Positions 37,121-45,080 of a DNA stretch of 48,589 bases are shown piece by piece (positions within the stretch are counted from its first letter, which is position 1; the number at the start of each line of letters is the position of its first letter). The stretch is from positions 1 to 48,589 of the forward strand of contig JAKBBP010000018.1 of the NCBI GenBank assembly GCA_021808445.1, read 5' to 3'. Origin of the DNA: Pseudomonadota bacterium. Its GTDB lineage: Bacteria; Pseudomonadota; Gammaproteobacteria; Burkholderiales; Burkholderiaceae_C. Made by a program: the position numbers and the translations under genes. Under the pieces are notes generated by a model. The model searched no databases. It saw only the letters and a program-made list of their open reading frames with translations, and had not been told where the DNA came from.

Positions 37121-37139
37121 CGACTCCGGGAAAAGGGCT

Positions 37140-38852
37140 TCAATCCAGGCGCACGCGGCGCGTCGAGAGGTCGTACAGACGACGCCAGAACACCCGGTTC
37201 ACGACGGTCACGTACAGGCACATCACACCGACGCCCAGCGCGATCTGCGCGCCCTTGCCGGCCGAGGTGGCCTGGCTGATGTAGGCGCCCAGGCCGTGCG
37301 CGACCAGGGTCTTGTCACCCCAGCTCACCACCTCGGCGACGATGCTGGCGTTCCAGGCGCCGCCCGATGCGGTGATGGCCCCGGTGACAAAGCCGGGGAA
37401 CACCCCGGGCAGGTACAGGCGCTTCCACAGCAGCCAGCCGCGCACCCCCAGGTTGGTGGCCGCCTCGCGCATGTCGGTGGGGATCGCCGATGCGGCCCCC
37501 ACCACCGAGAACAGCACGTACCACATGCTACCGAGCACCATCAGCGGCGCGGTGAACAGGTCGACGTTCAGGTTCCAGCGCACGATCACGACCACGAACA
37601 GCGGGAACAACAGGTTGGCCGGGAAGGCCGCGAGGAACTGGGCCAGAGGCTGCACCCGCGCCGCCCAGGCCGGGCGCAGGCCGATCCACACACCGATGGG
37701 CACCCACACCATCGCGGACAGGCCCACCAGCACGATGACCTTGAACCCGGTGATCAGGCCCAGCCACAGCACATGCCCGACCATGGGCCAGCCGAAGTCG
37801 CGCGGCAGCACCTGCAGCAGGGTGACCACGGCCCAGACGGCGAAGGCCAGCAGCGCGGCGTAGAACACCCCGTCTCCGTAGCGCACGAGCCGGGGCGACG
37901 CGGGGCTCGGACGCCCCACGCGGGGGGTGAGCATCAGGCTCAGCTCCCACAGGCCCCTGGGCACGACGCCCAGCACCTTGATGAACCGGGTGCGCCGCAG
38001 GAAGTCCAGCACGAAGGAGGTCGGCGCGACGCTGGAGGCCGTCATCTCGAACTTGAACTTGTCGGCCCACGCGACGATCGGACGGAACAGCAGGGTGTCG
38101 TAGAGCACGATGATGATGATCATCGCGAAAATGGCCCAGCCGATGGCTCCCAGGTTCTTCTCGGCGATGGCCCGGGCGATGTAGGAGCCGATGCCCGGCA
38201 CCGTGACGGTCTGGCCCGACACGGTGATGGCCTCCGAGGCCACCACCATGAACCAGCCGCCCGACATGGACATCATGGTGTTCCACAGCAGGCCGGGCAT
38301 CGCGAACGGCAGTTCGAGTTTCCAGAATCGCTGCCAGGCGTTGAGCCGGTACAGCGTGGAGGCCTCGTGCAGGTCCCTCGGCAGGGTCTTCATGCCCTGG
38401 TACAGGGCGAAGGTCATGTTCCAGGCCTGTCCGGTGAACACGGCGAAGATCACGGCCATCTGCACCCCCCAGAGACTGCCGGGGAACATGGCGATGAATC
38501 CGGTGACGGTGATCGACAGGTAGCCCAGCACCGGAACCGACTGCAGGATGTCCAATGCGGGAATCAGCACCCGCTCGGCGTAGCGGTTGTGCGCGGCCAG
38601 CCAGGCGTACACGATGGTGAACACCAGCGAGACCACCAGCGCCGCCAGCATGCGAAGCACCGTGTACAGACCGTAGGCCGGCAAGGCCAGTGGCGACAGC
38701 GAGATGCTCAGCGACTGCCCGACGTGGTAAGGCCCGGCCATCTGCCTGCCCGCGTGGCTGATGATGAAAAACAGGGCGATGACCAGCGGCAGCGCGAGCA
38801 GGTCGCGCCGGTTCGGCACGGGCAGGGGCAGGCGGCGCAGGGCGTAGGACAT
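37140..38852 (-). CDS. Fused double permease of a NitT/TauT-type ABC transporter
   Basis: 570 residues carrying two permease domains in one chain. The first EAA loop is at about 163-187 (EASTLYRLNAWQRFWKLELP...) and the second at about 463-487 (EAATNLGVRGWLLWKRLYLP...), 300 residues apart, each within a set of five to six membrane helices. The polypeptide thus replaces a permease dimer. It works with the ATPase encoded next. Subfamily names (nitrate, sulfonate, bicarbonate) do not prove substrate. It heads the permease-ATPase-glycosyltransferase run; the 319-nt region upstream is the likely promoter location. Confidence 0.92.
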   Translation of the reverse strand: MSYALRRLPLPVPNRRDLLALPLVIALFFIISHAGRQMAGPYHVGQSLSISLSPLALPAYGLYTVLRMLAALVVSLVFTIVYAWLAAHNRYAERVLIPALDILQSVPVLGYLSITVTGFIAMFPGSLWGVQMAVIFAVFTGQAWNMTFALYQGMKTLPRDLHEASTLYRLNAWQRFWKLELPFAMPGLLWNTMMSMSGGWFMVVASEAITVSGQTVTVPGIGSYIARAIAEKNLGAIGWAIFAMIIIIVLYDTLLFRPIVAWADKFKFEMTASSVAPTSFVLDFLRRTRFIKVLGVVPRGLWELSLMLTPRVGRPSPASPRLVRYGDGVFYAALLAFAVWAVVTLLQVLPRDFGWPMVGHVLWLGLITGFKVIVLVGLSAMVWVPIGVWIGLRPAWAARVQPLAQFLAAFPANLLFPLFVVVIVRWNLNVDLFTAPLMVLGSMWYVLFSVVGAASAIPTDMREAATNLGVRGWLLWKRLYLPGVFPGFVTGAITASGGAWNASIVAEVVSWGDKTLVAHGLGAYISQATSAGKGAQIALGVGVMCLYVTVVNRVFWRRLYDLSTRRVRLD

Positions 38853-39171
38853 CGCGATGACAGGCGGGGCCTGCGGGGGATCCGCGGGCGGGAAGGCAGG
38901 GCAGGGCAGGAAGGGCAGCGCCGACCACGCGCCGGGAGTCGGCCGCGGACGACCGGCGCGGGGCCACGCGCGGCACGAGGGCGCTCGTGCCCGCGATCTC
39001 GTTGCGAGGTACCTCCAACCCGGAGTCTATAGGCTCCATTTTGACATTACTGTGACCACGAAAAGCAGCCACGAATCCCCCGGCGCCGGAGTTGCGTCCC
39101 CACCGCCCACGGATGGCACGGCACAGACGGCACAATCCGGGGAGCGCTCCCGCCCCGCTCCCCAGCCTTCC
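38853..39171. other. Divergent intergenic region between ABC permease and CDF transporter
   Basis: The 319 nt hold no gene I can support; frames running through it are extensions of the flanking genes in GC-rich DNA. A lower-GC stretch near 39020-39065 contains an imperfect palindrome (39022-39037) and a perfect TTGACA (39041-39046) facing the CDF gene, but no matching -10 at 16-18 nt. Control signals for both flanking genes probably lie here. Confidence 0.4.
39022..39037. promoter_or_regulatory. 16-bp imperfect palindrome, possible operator
   Basis: GGAGTCTATAGGCTCC reads almost the same on both strands (one mismatched pair) and has a TATA core. It sits in the AT-richer part of the divergent gap, 170 nt from the permease and 134 nt from the CDF start. 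Confidence 0.35.
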
Positions 39172-40059
39172 ATGCGTCGCTACCTCTACGTCTCCCTGGC
39201 CGCCGCCTTCGTGGTCATCGCGCTCAAGCTGGGGGCCTGGCACCTGACCGGCTCGGTGGGCTTTCTATCCGATGCACTGGAATCCCTGGTCAATGTCGTG
39301 GCCGCGGGCTTCGCCTTGCTCATGGTGGCCGTCGCCGGGCGCCCGCCGGACACGGATCACCCTTACGGACATACCAAGGCCGAGTACTTCTCCAGCGCGC
39401 TCGAGGGGCTGCTGATCGGCGTGGCCGCGCTGGGCATCGCGGCCGAGGCCGTGCGCCGCCTGCTGGCGCCCCAGGCTGTGCACATGGTGCCGGTGGGCGC
39501 CGTGTTGAACGTGGCCGCCACGCTGATCAACCTGGCCGTCGCGCGATGGATGCTGGGCGGCGCGCAGCGCATGCGCTCGATCGTGCTGGAGGCCGACGCG
39601 CGCCACCTGCTGGCCGATGTCTGGACCAGCGTGGGCGTGGTGATCGGCGTGGTGCTGGTGCCTCTGACCGGATGGTTGTGGCTGGACCCGGTGGTCGGCG
39701 TCGCCGTGGCCGGCCACATCGTCGGGGAGGCCTGGCGCCTGGTCGCGCGCTCGGTGGACGGACTCATGGATCGCTCCCTGCCCGACGGCGACCTGGCCGC
39801 GGTCGAGCAGGTGCTGGGCGAGTTCCGCAGCGAGGACCTGCGCTTCGACCACGTGCGCACCCGCCGCGCCGGCACGCGGCGCTTCGTCGGCATGCACATG
39901 CACATGCCCGCCCAGTGGAGCCTGGGGCGCGCGGCCGATTGCCGGTTGCAGGTCGAGCGCGCCCTCACGCAGCGCATCGCCGGCGTGGTGGTGACCATCG
40001 AAATGCTGCCGCAGGGCCAGGAAAGCCTGCAGGACGGAGGCTCGGGCAACGTTCCCTGA
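39172..40059 (+). CDS. Cation diffusion facilitator (CDF) family metal exporter
   Basis: 295 residues, inner-membrane proton/metal antiporter that exports Zn, Fe or similar divalent ions. The signature FLSDALESLVNVVAAGFALL holds the transport-site Asp; HPYGHTKAEYFS and ADARHLLADVWTSVGV (the H-x3-D pair) complete the site. About six membrane helices run to residue 190, then a cytoplasmic domain with FDHVRTRRAGTRRFVGMHMHMP. The ATG at 39172 starts just before the first helix; an in-frame extension upstream is Pro/Ser-rich and unlikely. The exact metal cannot be told. Confidence 0.92.
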   Translation: MRRYLYVSLAAAFVVIALKLGAWHLTGSVGFLSDALESLVNVVAAGFALLMVAVAGRPPDTDHPYGHTKAEYFSSALEGLLIGVAALGIAAEAVRRLLAPQAVHMVPVGAVLNVAATLINLAVARWMLGGAQRMRSIVLEADARHLLADVWTSVGVVIGVVLVPLTGWLWLDPVVGVAVAGHIVGEAWRLVARSVDGLMDRSLPDGDLAAVEQVLGEFRSEDLRFDHVRTRRAGTRRFVGMHMHMPAQWSLGRAADCRLQVERALTQRIAGVVVTIEMLPQGQESLQDGGSGNVP

Positions 40060-40063
40060 CACG

Positions 40064-40098
40064 GCCCCGGCGGGCTACCATGCAGGCATGGCCGGGGC
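40064..40098. repeat. 8-bp inverted repeat between the CDF and YbhB-like genes
   Basis: GCCCCGGC (40064-40071) pairs with GCCGGGGC (40091-40098) with a 19-nt loop, right after the CDF stop. It may be a terminator-like hairpin lacking a T-tract; chance is possible at this GC content. Confidence 0.3.
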
Positions 40099-40139
40099 GC
40101 AAGGCGCCGGCGGCCGCCCCGTCCGGCCAGGAGATTGCC

Positions 40140-40772
40140 ATGCGTCTACGAAGCGATTCGTTCCAGGATCAGCACGTCCTCGCCGCCGACTTCGCATTCT
40201 GCAAGCCTGCCGCGGTGGGCCACGTCTCCTTGTCCGACAACCGCAACCCCCACCTGGCTTGGGACGAAGTGCCCCAGGGCGCCCGCAGCCTGGTGCTGGT
40301 GTGCCACGATCCGGACGTTCCGAGTTCGGCCGAGGATGTCAACCGCGAGGGGCGCACCGTGCCCGCCTCGCTGCCCCGGGTGGATTTTTTCCATTGGGTC
40401 CTGGTGGATCTGCCGCCGACGCTGCGCGAGATCGCCGCCGGCTCGATGAGCTCGGGCGTGACCCCGCGCGGCAAGCCCCCGCTGCCCGGCCCGGCCCCGC
40501 GCCACGGCATCAACGACTACACGGCCTGGTTCCGCGGGGACCAGGACATGCAGGGGAGCTATTTCGGCTACGACGGACCCTGCCCGCCCTGGAACGACGC
40601 GCTGACCCACCGTTACGTGTTCACGCTGTACGCGCTGGATTTCGCGCGTTGCCCGGTCGATGGAGAGTTCACGGGCCAGCAGGTGCGCGAGGCCATGGCC
40701 GGACACATCCTGGCCCACGCCAGCATCACCGGCACCTACACCCTCAATCCGAGCCTGGCCAGCCAGGCCTGA
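40140..40772 (+). CDS. YbhB/YbcL-family (PEBP-like) protein
   Basis: 210 residues of the phosphatidylethanolamine-binding protein fold, cytoplasmic. Markers are NPHLAWDEVPQGARSLVLVCHDPDVP (the D-P-D motif of the ligand pocket), FFHWVLVDLPPTLREIAAG, GINDYTAWF, YFGYDGPCPPWND and HRYVFTLYALD. Bacterial members have no settled function; small-molecule or kinase-inhibitor-like binding is proposed. AGGAG lies ahead of the ATG at 40140. A 10-bp tandem repeat begins right after the stop. Confidence 0.92.
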   Translation: MRLRSDSFQDQHVLAADFAFCKPAAVGHVSLSDNRNPHLAWDEVPQGARSLVLVCHDPDVPSSAEDVNREGRTVPASLPRVDFFHWVLVDLPPTLREIAAGSMSSGVTPRGKPPLPGPAPRHGINDYTAWFRGDQDMQGSYFGYDGPCPPWNDALTHRYVFTLYALDFARCPVDGEFTGQQVREAMAGHILAHASITGTYTLNPSLASQA

Positions 40773-40773
40773 G

Positions 40774-40813
40774 ACCACGCCACACCACGCGACACCACGC
40801 GACACCGAGCGAC
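40774..40813 (+). repeat. 4 x 10-bp tandem repeat after the YbhB-like gene
   Basis: ACCACGCCAC, ACCACGCGAC, ACCACGCGAC and ACCGAGCGAC lie head to tail, starting 2 nt after the stop codon. The rest of the gap up to 40911 holds a GCTACACTG that could be a -10 (TACACT at about 40850) for the next gene, with no clear -35. Confidence 0.75.
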
Positions 40814-40911
40814 TCCAGGCGGGCTGGCGCGCCTGCGCGGACAGGGCGCTACACTGCGCGCCGCCACCGTGTTCACAGACCCTCCCGCGCTGCGAAGCGC
40901 CCCCACCTTCG

Positions 40912-41172
40912 ATGCCCCGTTCCCAATCCCCGCGCAAGCCCCTGAACCCCCACCTGCAAGGGCTGCTCGGGGTGCTGCTGGGCATCCTGGTGGTCGCCGT
41001 GGTGCTGGGGCTGCTGCGCTGGCGCCGGGACGGGCTGCCGGTGGACGCCGGCGAGCTCGCGCTGGCCAGCACCACACCCTGCATCACCCGCGCCATCCAG
41101 CAGGCCACCTCCGGCGGCCGCAGCATCACCTACGCCGAGCTGGACCGGCTGGAGAAGCGCTGCGGCTCATGA
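40912..41172 (+). CDS. Small single-pass membrane protein, hypothetical
   Basis: 86 residues. A basic N-terminus (MPRSQSPRKPLNPH) precedes one membrane helix at about 17-35 (LLGVLLGILVVAVVLGLLRW) and a soluble C-terminus with SITYAELDRLEKRCGS. The positive charges suggest the N-terminus stays inside. The stop overlaps the ATG of the next gene (ATGA), which supports it being translated and coupled to the phosphodiesterase. I do not recognise a family. Confidence 0.65.
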   Translation: MPRSQSPRKPLNPHLQGLLGVLLGILVVAVVLGLLRWRRDGLPVDAGELALASTTPCITRAIQQATSGGRSITYAELDRLEKRCGS

Positions 41173-42005
41173 ACGCCACCAGCGCCGAGCCGGGCGCGCA
41201 TCCGCACCGGCAGGGGCCCGCGAATCCCGCAGCCCCGCAGCCGACCACGCGGATCCCCAGCGCCCTCATCGCCCACCGCCTGGGGGCCGCGCTCGGGCCG
41301 GAGAATTCCCTGGCCGCATGCCGCGCCGCGCTGCGCGCGGGCTTCCGCAGCTTCGAGTGCGACATCAAGCTCAGCGCCGACGGACAGGCCTTTCTGCTGC
41401 ATGACGATGCGCTGTTGCGCACCCACGGCAGCACCCTGCGTGCCAGCACCCAGCCCTGGGCAGCGCTGCGCGCGCTGCCCGGAGAGGCCCTGCCCAGCCT
41501 GCGCGAGCTGCGCGAGACCCTGCGCGCCTGCGCCGATCCCACCTGGGTCAACCTGGAGATCAAGGTCGACGACGACGCGCCGGCGCCCTTGCAGCAGGCC
41601 TGGGGCCAGGCAGTGGCGTTGCTCGCTGCCGCGCTGTGGAGCGACGCCGAGCCGCCCCTGCTGTCCTCCTTTTCCATCGCCGCGCTGCAAGGCGCCAGGC
41701 ATGCCGCGCCGGGCCTGCCGCGGGCCTGGCTGTGCGAGCAGCTGCCGCCCCACTGGCGCGGCGTGGCCCAGGCGCTGGAGCTGCGCGCGCTGCACCTGGC
41801 GGCTCGCGGGGCCGACGCTGCCATGATCGAGACGCTGCGCTCGGCCGGCCTGGAACTGCGGGTGTACACCGTCAACGACCCCGCGCAGCTGCGCCACTGG
41901 CTGGAGCTGGGCGCAAGCGGCGTCTTCACGGACGGCGGGCCCGGGCTTGCGGACGCGCCGGCGGCGGCCACACCCACCGGATCCCGCACGCGCCCCCATG
42001 CCTGA
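41169..42005 (+). CDS. ugpQ: Glycerophosphodiester phosphodiesterase
   Basis: 278 residues, TIM-barrel GDPD family; hydrolyses glycerophosphodiesters to glycerol 3-phosphate and an alcohol. Catalytic motifs are IAHRLGAALGPENSLAA (His-Arg and Glu-Asn), the metal-binding FECDIKLSADG and LLHDDALLRTHGS (general acid His), then NLEIKVDDD and the end VYTVNDPAQLRHWLELGASGVFTDGG. About 30 unconserved residues precede the barrel. No signal peptide, so cytoplasmic as UgpQ. It is coupled to the small membrane protein before it and overlaps the nucleosidase gene by 8 nt. Confidence 0.9.
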   Translation: MNATSAEPGAHPHRQGPANPAAPQPTTRIPSALIAHRLGAALGPENSLAACRAALRAGFRSFECDIKLSADGQAFLLHDDALLRTHGSTLRASTQPWAALRALPGEALPSLRELRETLRACADPTWVNLEIKVDDDAPAPLQQAWGQAVALLAAALWSDAEPPLLSSFSIAALQGARHAAPGLPRAWLCEQLPPHWRGVAQALELRALHLAARGADAAMIETLRSAGLELRVYTVNDPAQLRHWLELGASGVFTDGGPGLADAPAAATPTGSRTRPHA

Positions 42006-42771
42006 TCGACGCAATCCCCGCATCGGCGTACTCAGTGCGCTGCAGGCCGAGCAGCAGTTGCTGCTGCAGCATCTGCTGGCCGTGCGCCCGCTGCAGCTGC
42101 GCGGCCAGCGCGCCTTCCATCGTGGAAGGCTGTGGGGCTTCGACGCCGTGCTGGTGCTGTCGGGCGTGGGCAAGGTGGCGGCCGCCACCAGCGCCACCAG
42201 CCTGATCGCCGAATTCGGCTGCGAGACCCTGCTGTTCACCGGCACGGCCGGCGGCCTGGGCGAGGGCGTGGGCATCGGCGACGTGGTCGTCGCCGAGCAA
42301 TGCCTGCAGCACGACCTGGACGCCTCGCCGCTGTTCCCTCGCTTCGAGGTTCCCCTGACCGGGCGCAGCCGCTTCGCCGGCGACCCCGCATGGACCGAGC
42401 GCCTGGCCGAGGGCGCGCAGCGCGCGCTCGACGGCATGCTGCAGGACGATGCCAGCGCCAGCCGCCTGCAGGGCCTGGGCATCACCTCCCCGCGACTGCA
42501 CCGCGGCCTCATGCTCAGCGGCGACCGCTTCATCAGCGGCCCGACGCAGGCCGCCGAGCTGCGCGAGCTGCTGCCCGAGGCCCTGGCGGTGGACATGGAG
42601 ACGGCCGCGGTGGCGCAGGTATGCGCCGACTACCGCGTGCCCTTCGCCGCCGTGCGCTGCATCTCCGACCGCGCCGATGCCACCGCGCACATCGATTTCG
42701 ACCGCTTCACCACGCTGATCGCACGGCACTACGGCGCCGCGGTGCTGCGCCTGGCGCTGCGGGGGTACTGA
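41998..42771 (+). CDS. 5'-methylthioadenosine/S-adenosylhomocysteine nucleosidase family protein
   Basis: 257 residues of the PNP/MTAN fold. The start GVLSALQAEQQLL holds the general-acid Glu region; GVGKVAAATSATSLIAEF, LLFTGTAGGLGEGVGIGDVVVA, AVDMETAAVAQVC (substrate Met-Glu) and VRCISDRADATAHIDF (catalytic Asp) follow. It splits adenine from methylthioadenosine or S-adenosylhomocysteine, or a related nucleoside. The insert at about 130-165 is longer than in E. coli MtnN, so a paralogous specificity is possible. It overlaps the phosphodiesterase gene by 8 nt and converges on the rRNA methyltransferase gene. Confidence 0.87.
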   Translation: MPDRRNPRIGVLSALQAEQQLLLQHLLAVRPLQLRGQRAFHRGRLWGFDAVLVLSGVGKVAAATSATSLIAEFGCETLLFTGTAGGLGEGVGIGDVVVAEQCLQHDLDASPLFPRFEVPLTGRSRFAGDPAWTERLAEGAQRALDGMLQDDASASRLQGLGITSPRLHRGLMLSGDRFISGPTQAAELRELLPEALAVDMETAAVAQVCADYRVPFAAVRCISDRADATAHIDFDRFTTLIARHYGAAVLRLALRGY

Positions 42772-42798
42772 CGGCCCCCTGCGTCGCCGGAGCCGTCA
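42769..42798. terminator. Hairpin joining the two convergent stop codons (nucleosidase/RlmL)
   Basis: TGACGGC (42769-42775) and GCCGTCA (42792-42798) are perfect complements with a 16-nt loop. The outer three bases of each arm are the stop codons of the two converging genes. It may act as a bidirectional terminator; no T-tract. Confidence 0.35.
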
Positions 42799-44025
42799 CA
42801 CCTTGCGCGGCGGCCGCCCGGCCACCAGCGCGAAGGTGAACAAGCGGCATTCGATGGGGCCGTTGTACAGCACGTGACGCCTCGAGGCCTTCAGGCCCAG
42901 CGCGCGCTCGGCCCGCAGGTCGGCCAGCAGCAGGGCGGCGTTCCAGCCGACAAAGCGTTGCTTGAGCCGATCACCCAGCCCCGGCAAGAGCTGATCGGCC
43001 TGGGCGCCCTTGGCCTCGATGCGCTCGGCATAGGGCGGGTTGCTCAGCACCCAGCCAGCCTGGCCCGGCGCCAGCTCCAGCGGGGCGCCGCCTTCCAGCG
43101 CGTCGGCCTGGCGAAGCTGGATGCTGTCCTCGACGCCGGCCCGACGGGCGTTGTCCCGGGTCAGCGCCACCATGCGCGGGTCGATGTCGGCGGCCACGAT
43201 GGGCGCTGGCGCCGCGCGGCGCGCGGCCTGGGCCTGCGCCCGCAGTTCGCGCCACACGACGGGGTCGAAGCCGCGCAGACGCTCGAAACCGAAACTGCGC
43301 TGCAGCCCGGCGGCGATGCCGCAGGCGCGCTGGGCCGCCTCGATGACCAGGGTTCCGGCGCCGCAGAAGGGGTCGTACAGCACGGCCTGCGGGGTCCAGC
43401 CGGCCAGGCGAAGCAGCCCGGCAGCGAGGTTCTCCTTCAGCGGCGCCTCGCCGTGCGCGCCGCGCCAGCCCCGCTTGAACAGGGCCTGGCCCGAGGTGTC
43501 CAGATACAGCGTGGCGCTGGTGGCGTCCAGGTGCAGGTGCACGCGCACCTGCGGATCCTCCCGCGCCACGCTGGGCCGCCGGCCGTCACGCAGACGAAAG
43601 TGATCGCACACTCCGTCCTTCGCGCGCAACAGCGCGAAGTGCAGGCTTTGCAGGGGGCTGCGCTCGGCGGTCACGTCCACGCGCAGTGTGCTGTCGGCGT
43701 CGAACCACTGTTCCCAGGCCTGGCGCAGGGCCAGGCGGTAGATGTCGTCGGCATGCGCCACCGGCGCCTGGGCCACCCGCAGCAGCACACGCGAGGCGAT
43801 GCGGCTGTGAAGATTCAGCAACATCACGTCGCGCAGGCTGCCGCGCAGGCTCAGGCCGGCGGCATGTTCGACCTGCACCTGCGCGCCGCAGCCCTCGATC
43901 TCGGCGATCTCCTCGCGCAAGGCCTGCTCGAGACCGCGCGGACAGGGCAGGTACAGGCTGTGCTGGTCGTCGGGCATGGTGCTGGGCGCGCGTGTCGCGC
44001 TGGGTTCGGAAGGCGGGGCAGACAT
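42796..44025 (-). CDS. rlmL: 23S rRNA guanine-N2 methyltransferase, RlmL-type
   Basis: 409 residues, matching the N-terminal half of E. coli RlmKL, without the RlmK half. Methylates G2445 of 23S rRNA. A THUMP-containing N-terminal region (LYLPCPRGLEQALREEIAEI, LNLHSRIASRVLLRVA) leads to a SAM domain: LYDPFCGAGTLVIEAAQRA (motif I), IVAADIDPRMVALTRDNA, and the catalytic VLSNPPYAERI. The end NGPIECRLFTFALV is typical. The ATG at 44025 is used; ATGs at 44064 and 43977 are alternatives since the first 30 residues are not conserved. Confidence 0.92.
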   Translation of the reverse strand: MSAPPSEPSATRAPSTMPDDQHSLYLPCPRGLEQALREEIAEIEGCGAQVQVEHAAGLSLRGSLRDVMLLNLHSRIASRVLLRVAQAPVAHADDIYRLALRQAWEQWFDADSTLRVDVTAERSPLQSLHFALLRAKDGVCDHFRLRDGRRPSVAREDPQVRVHLHLDATSATLYLDTSGQALFKRGWRGAHGEAPLKENLAAGLLRLAGWTPQAVLYDPFCGAGTLVIEAAQRACGIAAGLQRSFGFERLRGFDPVVWRELRAQAQAARRAAPAPIVAADIDPRMVALTRDNARRAGVEDSIQLRQADALEGGAPLELAPGQAGWVLSNPPYAERIEAKGAQADQLLPGLGDRLKQRFVGWNAALLLADLRAERALGLKASRRHVLYNGPIECRLFTFALVAGRPPRKV

Positions 44026-44129
44026 CGTAGCCAATGCGGGCGCCGCAACGCCGCCGCGGTACACGCTGACGCGACACTCTGCTAGATTGGGTCGTCTGCC
44101 GCGCCGGCGGCGTCTCCCCGCGACCGACC

Positions 44130-45059
44130 ATGCTCCTGTTCGCCACGCCGCGCCGCGCGCGCGCTCACGCCTCCTGGTACCGACCGATCCTCGCCGGTCT
44201 GCTCGCCTGCGCGAGCGTCGCTGGCGCCCAGGCGGGCCCGGCCGCCGCGCCCCCCTCCGGCTCGCAATTGCTGCGGGTGCAGAACGGTCTGGTGCAGGAA
44301 AACGAAGTGGCGGTGGCCAACGGCGCGCAAGCGCTGGCCGACGCCATCACCCACGCCACCGGCAAGCGCACGCTGTGGGTGGCGCACGACGCGACCGGCT
44401 CGGCGCTGAGCGCGCAGCCGGCCGACTATGCCTTCGTGAAGCCCCCAAGCGCCAGCGCCAAGCTGCTGGCCAAGGGGTGGCACCTGGTCGCCGTGGCGCA
44501 GGCGCCGCATGGCTTCGGCGTCGACTTCATCGCCCAGGCCTGCCCCGGCCACGCGGCCGAGGTGCTGCTCGGAGGACCCACGCTGAGCACCCTCGGCGTG
44601 GCCTCCCGCGGGCCGGCGAAGTGCGTGTCCCTGCGCGACGTGTGGAGCGCGCCCGGCGCCGTGCTGCTGGCACCGGCCAAGGGCAGCGTGGTGGACAAGG
44701 TGGCGGCCAAGCTGTGGCTGCAGCACGCCAGCAAGCTGCCGCCCACGGTGCACGTGCAATACCAGAACGCGGTCACCGACTTCATGCAGGTCACCCATGC
44801 CGCGGTGATCGGCGTGGTCACGCCGCTGGTGTCGGCGAAATGGCGCGCCGCAGGCGGGGTGGTGCTGGCGCACCAGGAAATGCCTTTCTGGACGGTGCTG
44901 GCGGCGCCCTCGGTGGGCGCTGACCAGGTGGCCAGGGTGCGCGCCGCGCTGCTCGCCCCGCAGGCCCGTTCGCTGGACCGGGTGCTGCACGTGGCCGGCT
45001 GGATGGCCGGCGACCCCCAGGTCTACGCCGACTTCCTGCACTGGCTGGCAGCGCGCTGA
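44130..45059 (+). CDS. PhnD-like periplasmic substrate-binding protein
   Basis: 309 residues with an N-terminal export signal (ILAGLLACASVAGAQAG). The pattern of a type II binding protein of the PhnD/SsuA-like group is seen: ALADAITHATGKRTLWVA, DYAFVKPPSASAKLLAKGWHLVAVAQ, LRDVWSAPGAVLLAPAKGSVVDKVA and VTHAAVIGVVTP. Family members bind phosphonate, phosphite or related anions for ABC uptake. No permease or ATPase gene is beside it, so it may serve a distant transporter or act as a sensor. It converges on gshB with a 12-nt gap. Confidence 0.7.
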   Translation: MLLFATPRRARAHASWYRPILAGLLACASVAGAQAGPAAAPPSGSQLLRVQNGLVQENEVAVANGAQALADAITHATGKRTLWVAHDATGSALSAQPADYAFVKPPSASAKLLAKGWHLVAVAQAPHGFGVDFIAQACPGHAAEVLLGGPTLSTLGVASRGPAKCVSLRDVWSAPGAVLLAPAKGSVVDKVAAKLWLQHASKLPPTVHVQYQNAVTDFMQVTHAAVIGVVTPLVSAKWRAAGGVVLAHQEMPFWTVLAAPSVGADQVARVRAALLAPQARSLDRVLHVAGWMAGDPQVYADFLHWLAAR

Positions 45060-45066
45060 GCACGCG

Positions 45067-45080
45067 CCGGCCTAGGCCGG
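45067..45080. terminator. Perfect 14-bp palindrome on the gshB stop codon
   Basis: CCGGCCTAGGCCGG is fully self-complementary. The gshB stop (complement of cta, 45072-45074) lies in its centre, and the PhnD-like gene stops 8 nt before. Possible shared terminator or protein site; a hairpin would need to open the centre. Confidence 0.3.

Noticed and set aside
38857..39171. N-terminal extension of the CDF transporter by 105 residues
   Set aside because: The added part is Gly/Arg/Pro-rich, not hydrophobic, and spans the regulatory gap. The family begins just before the first helix at 39172.
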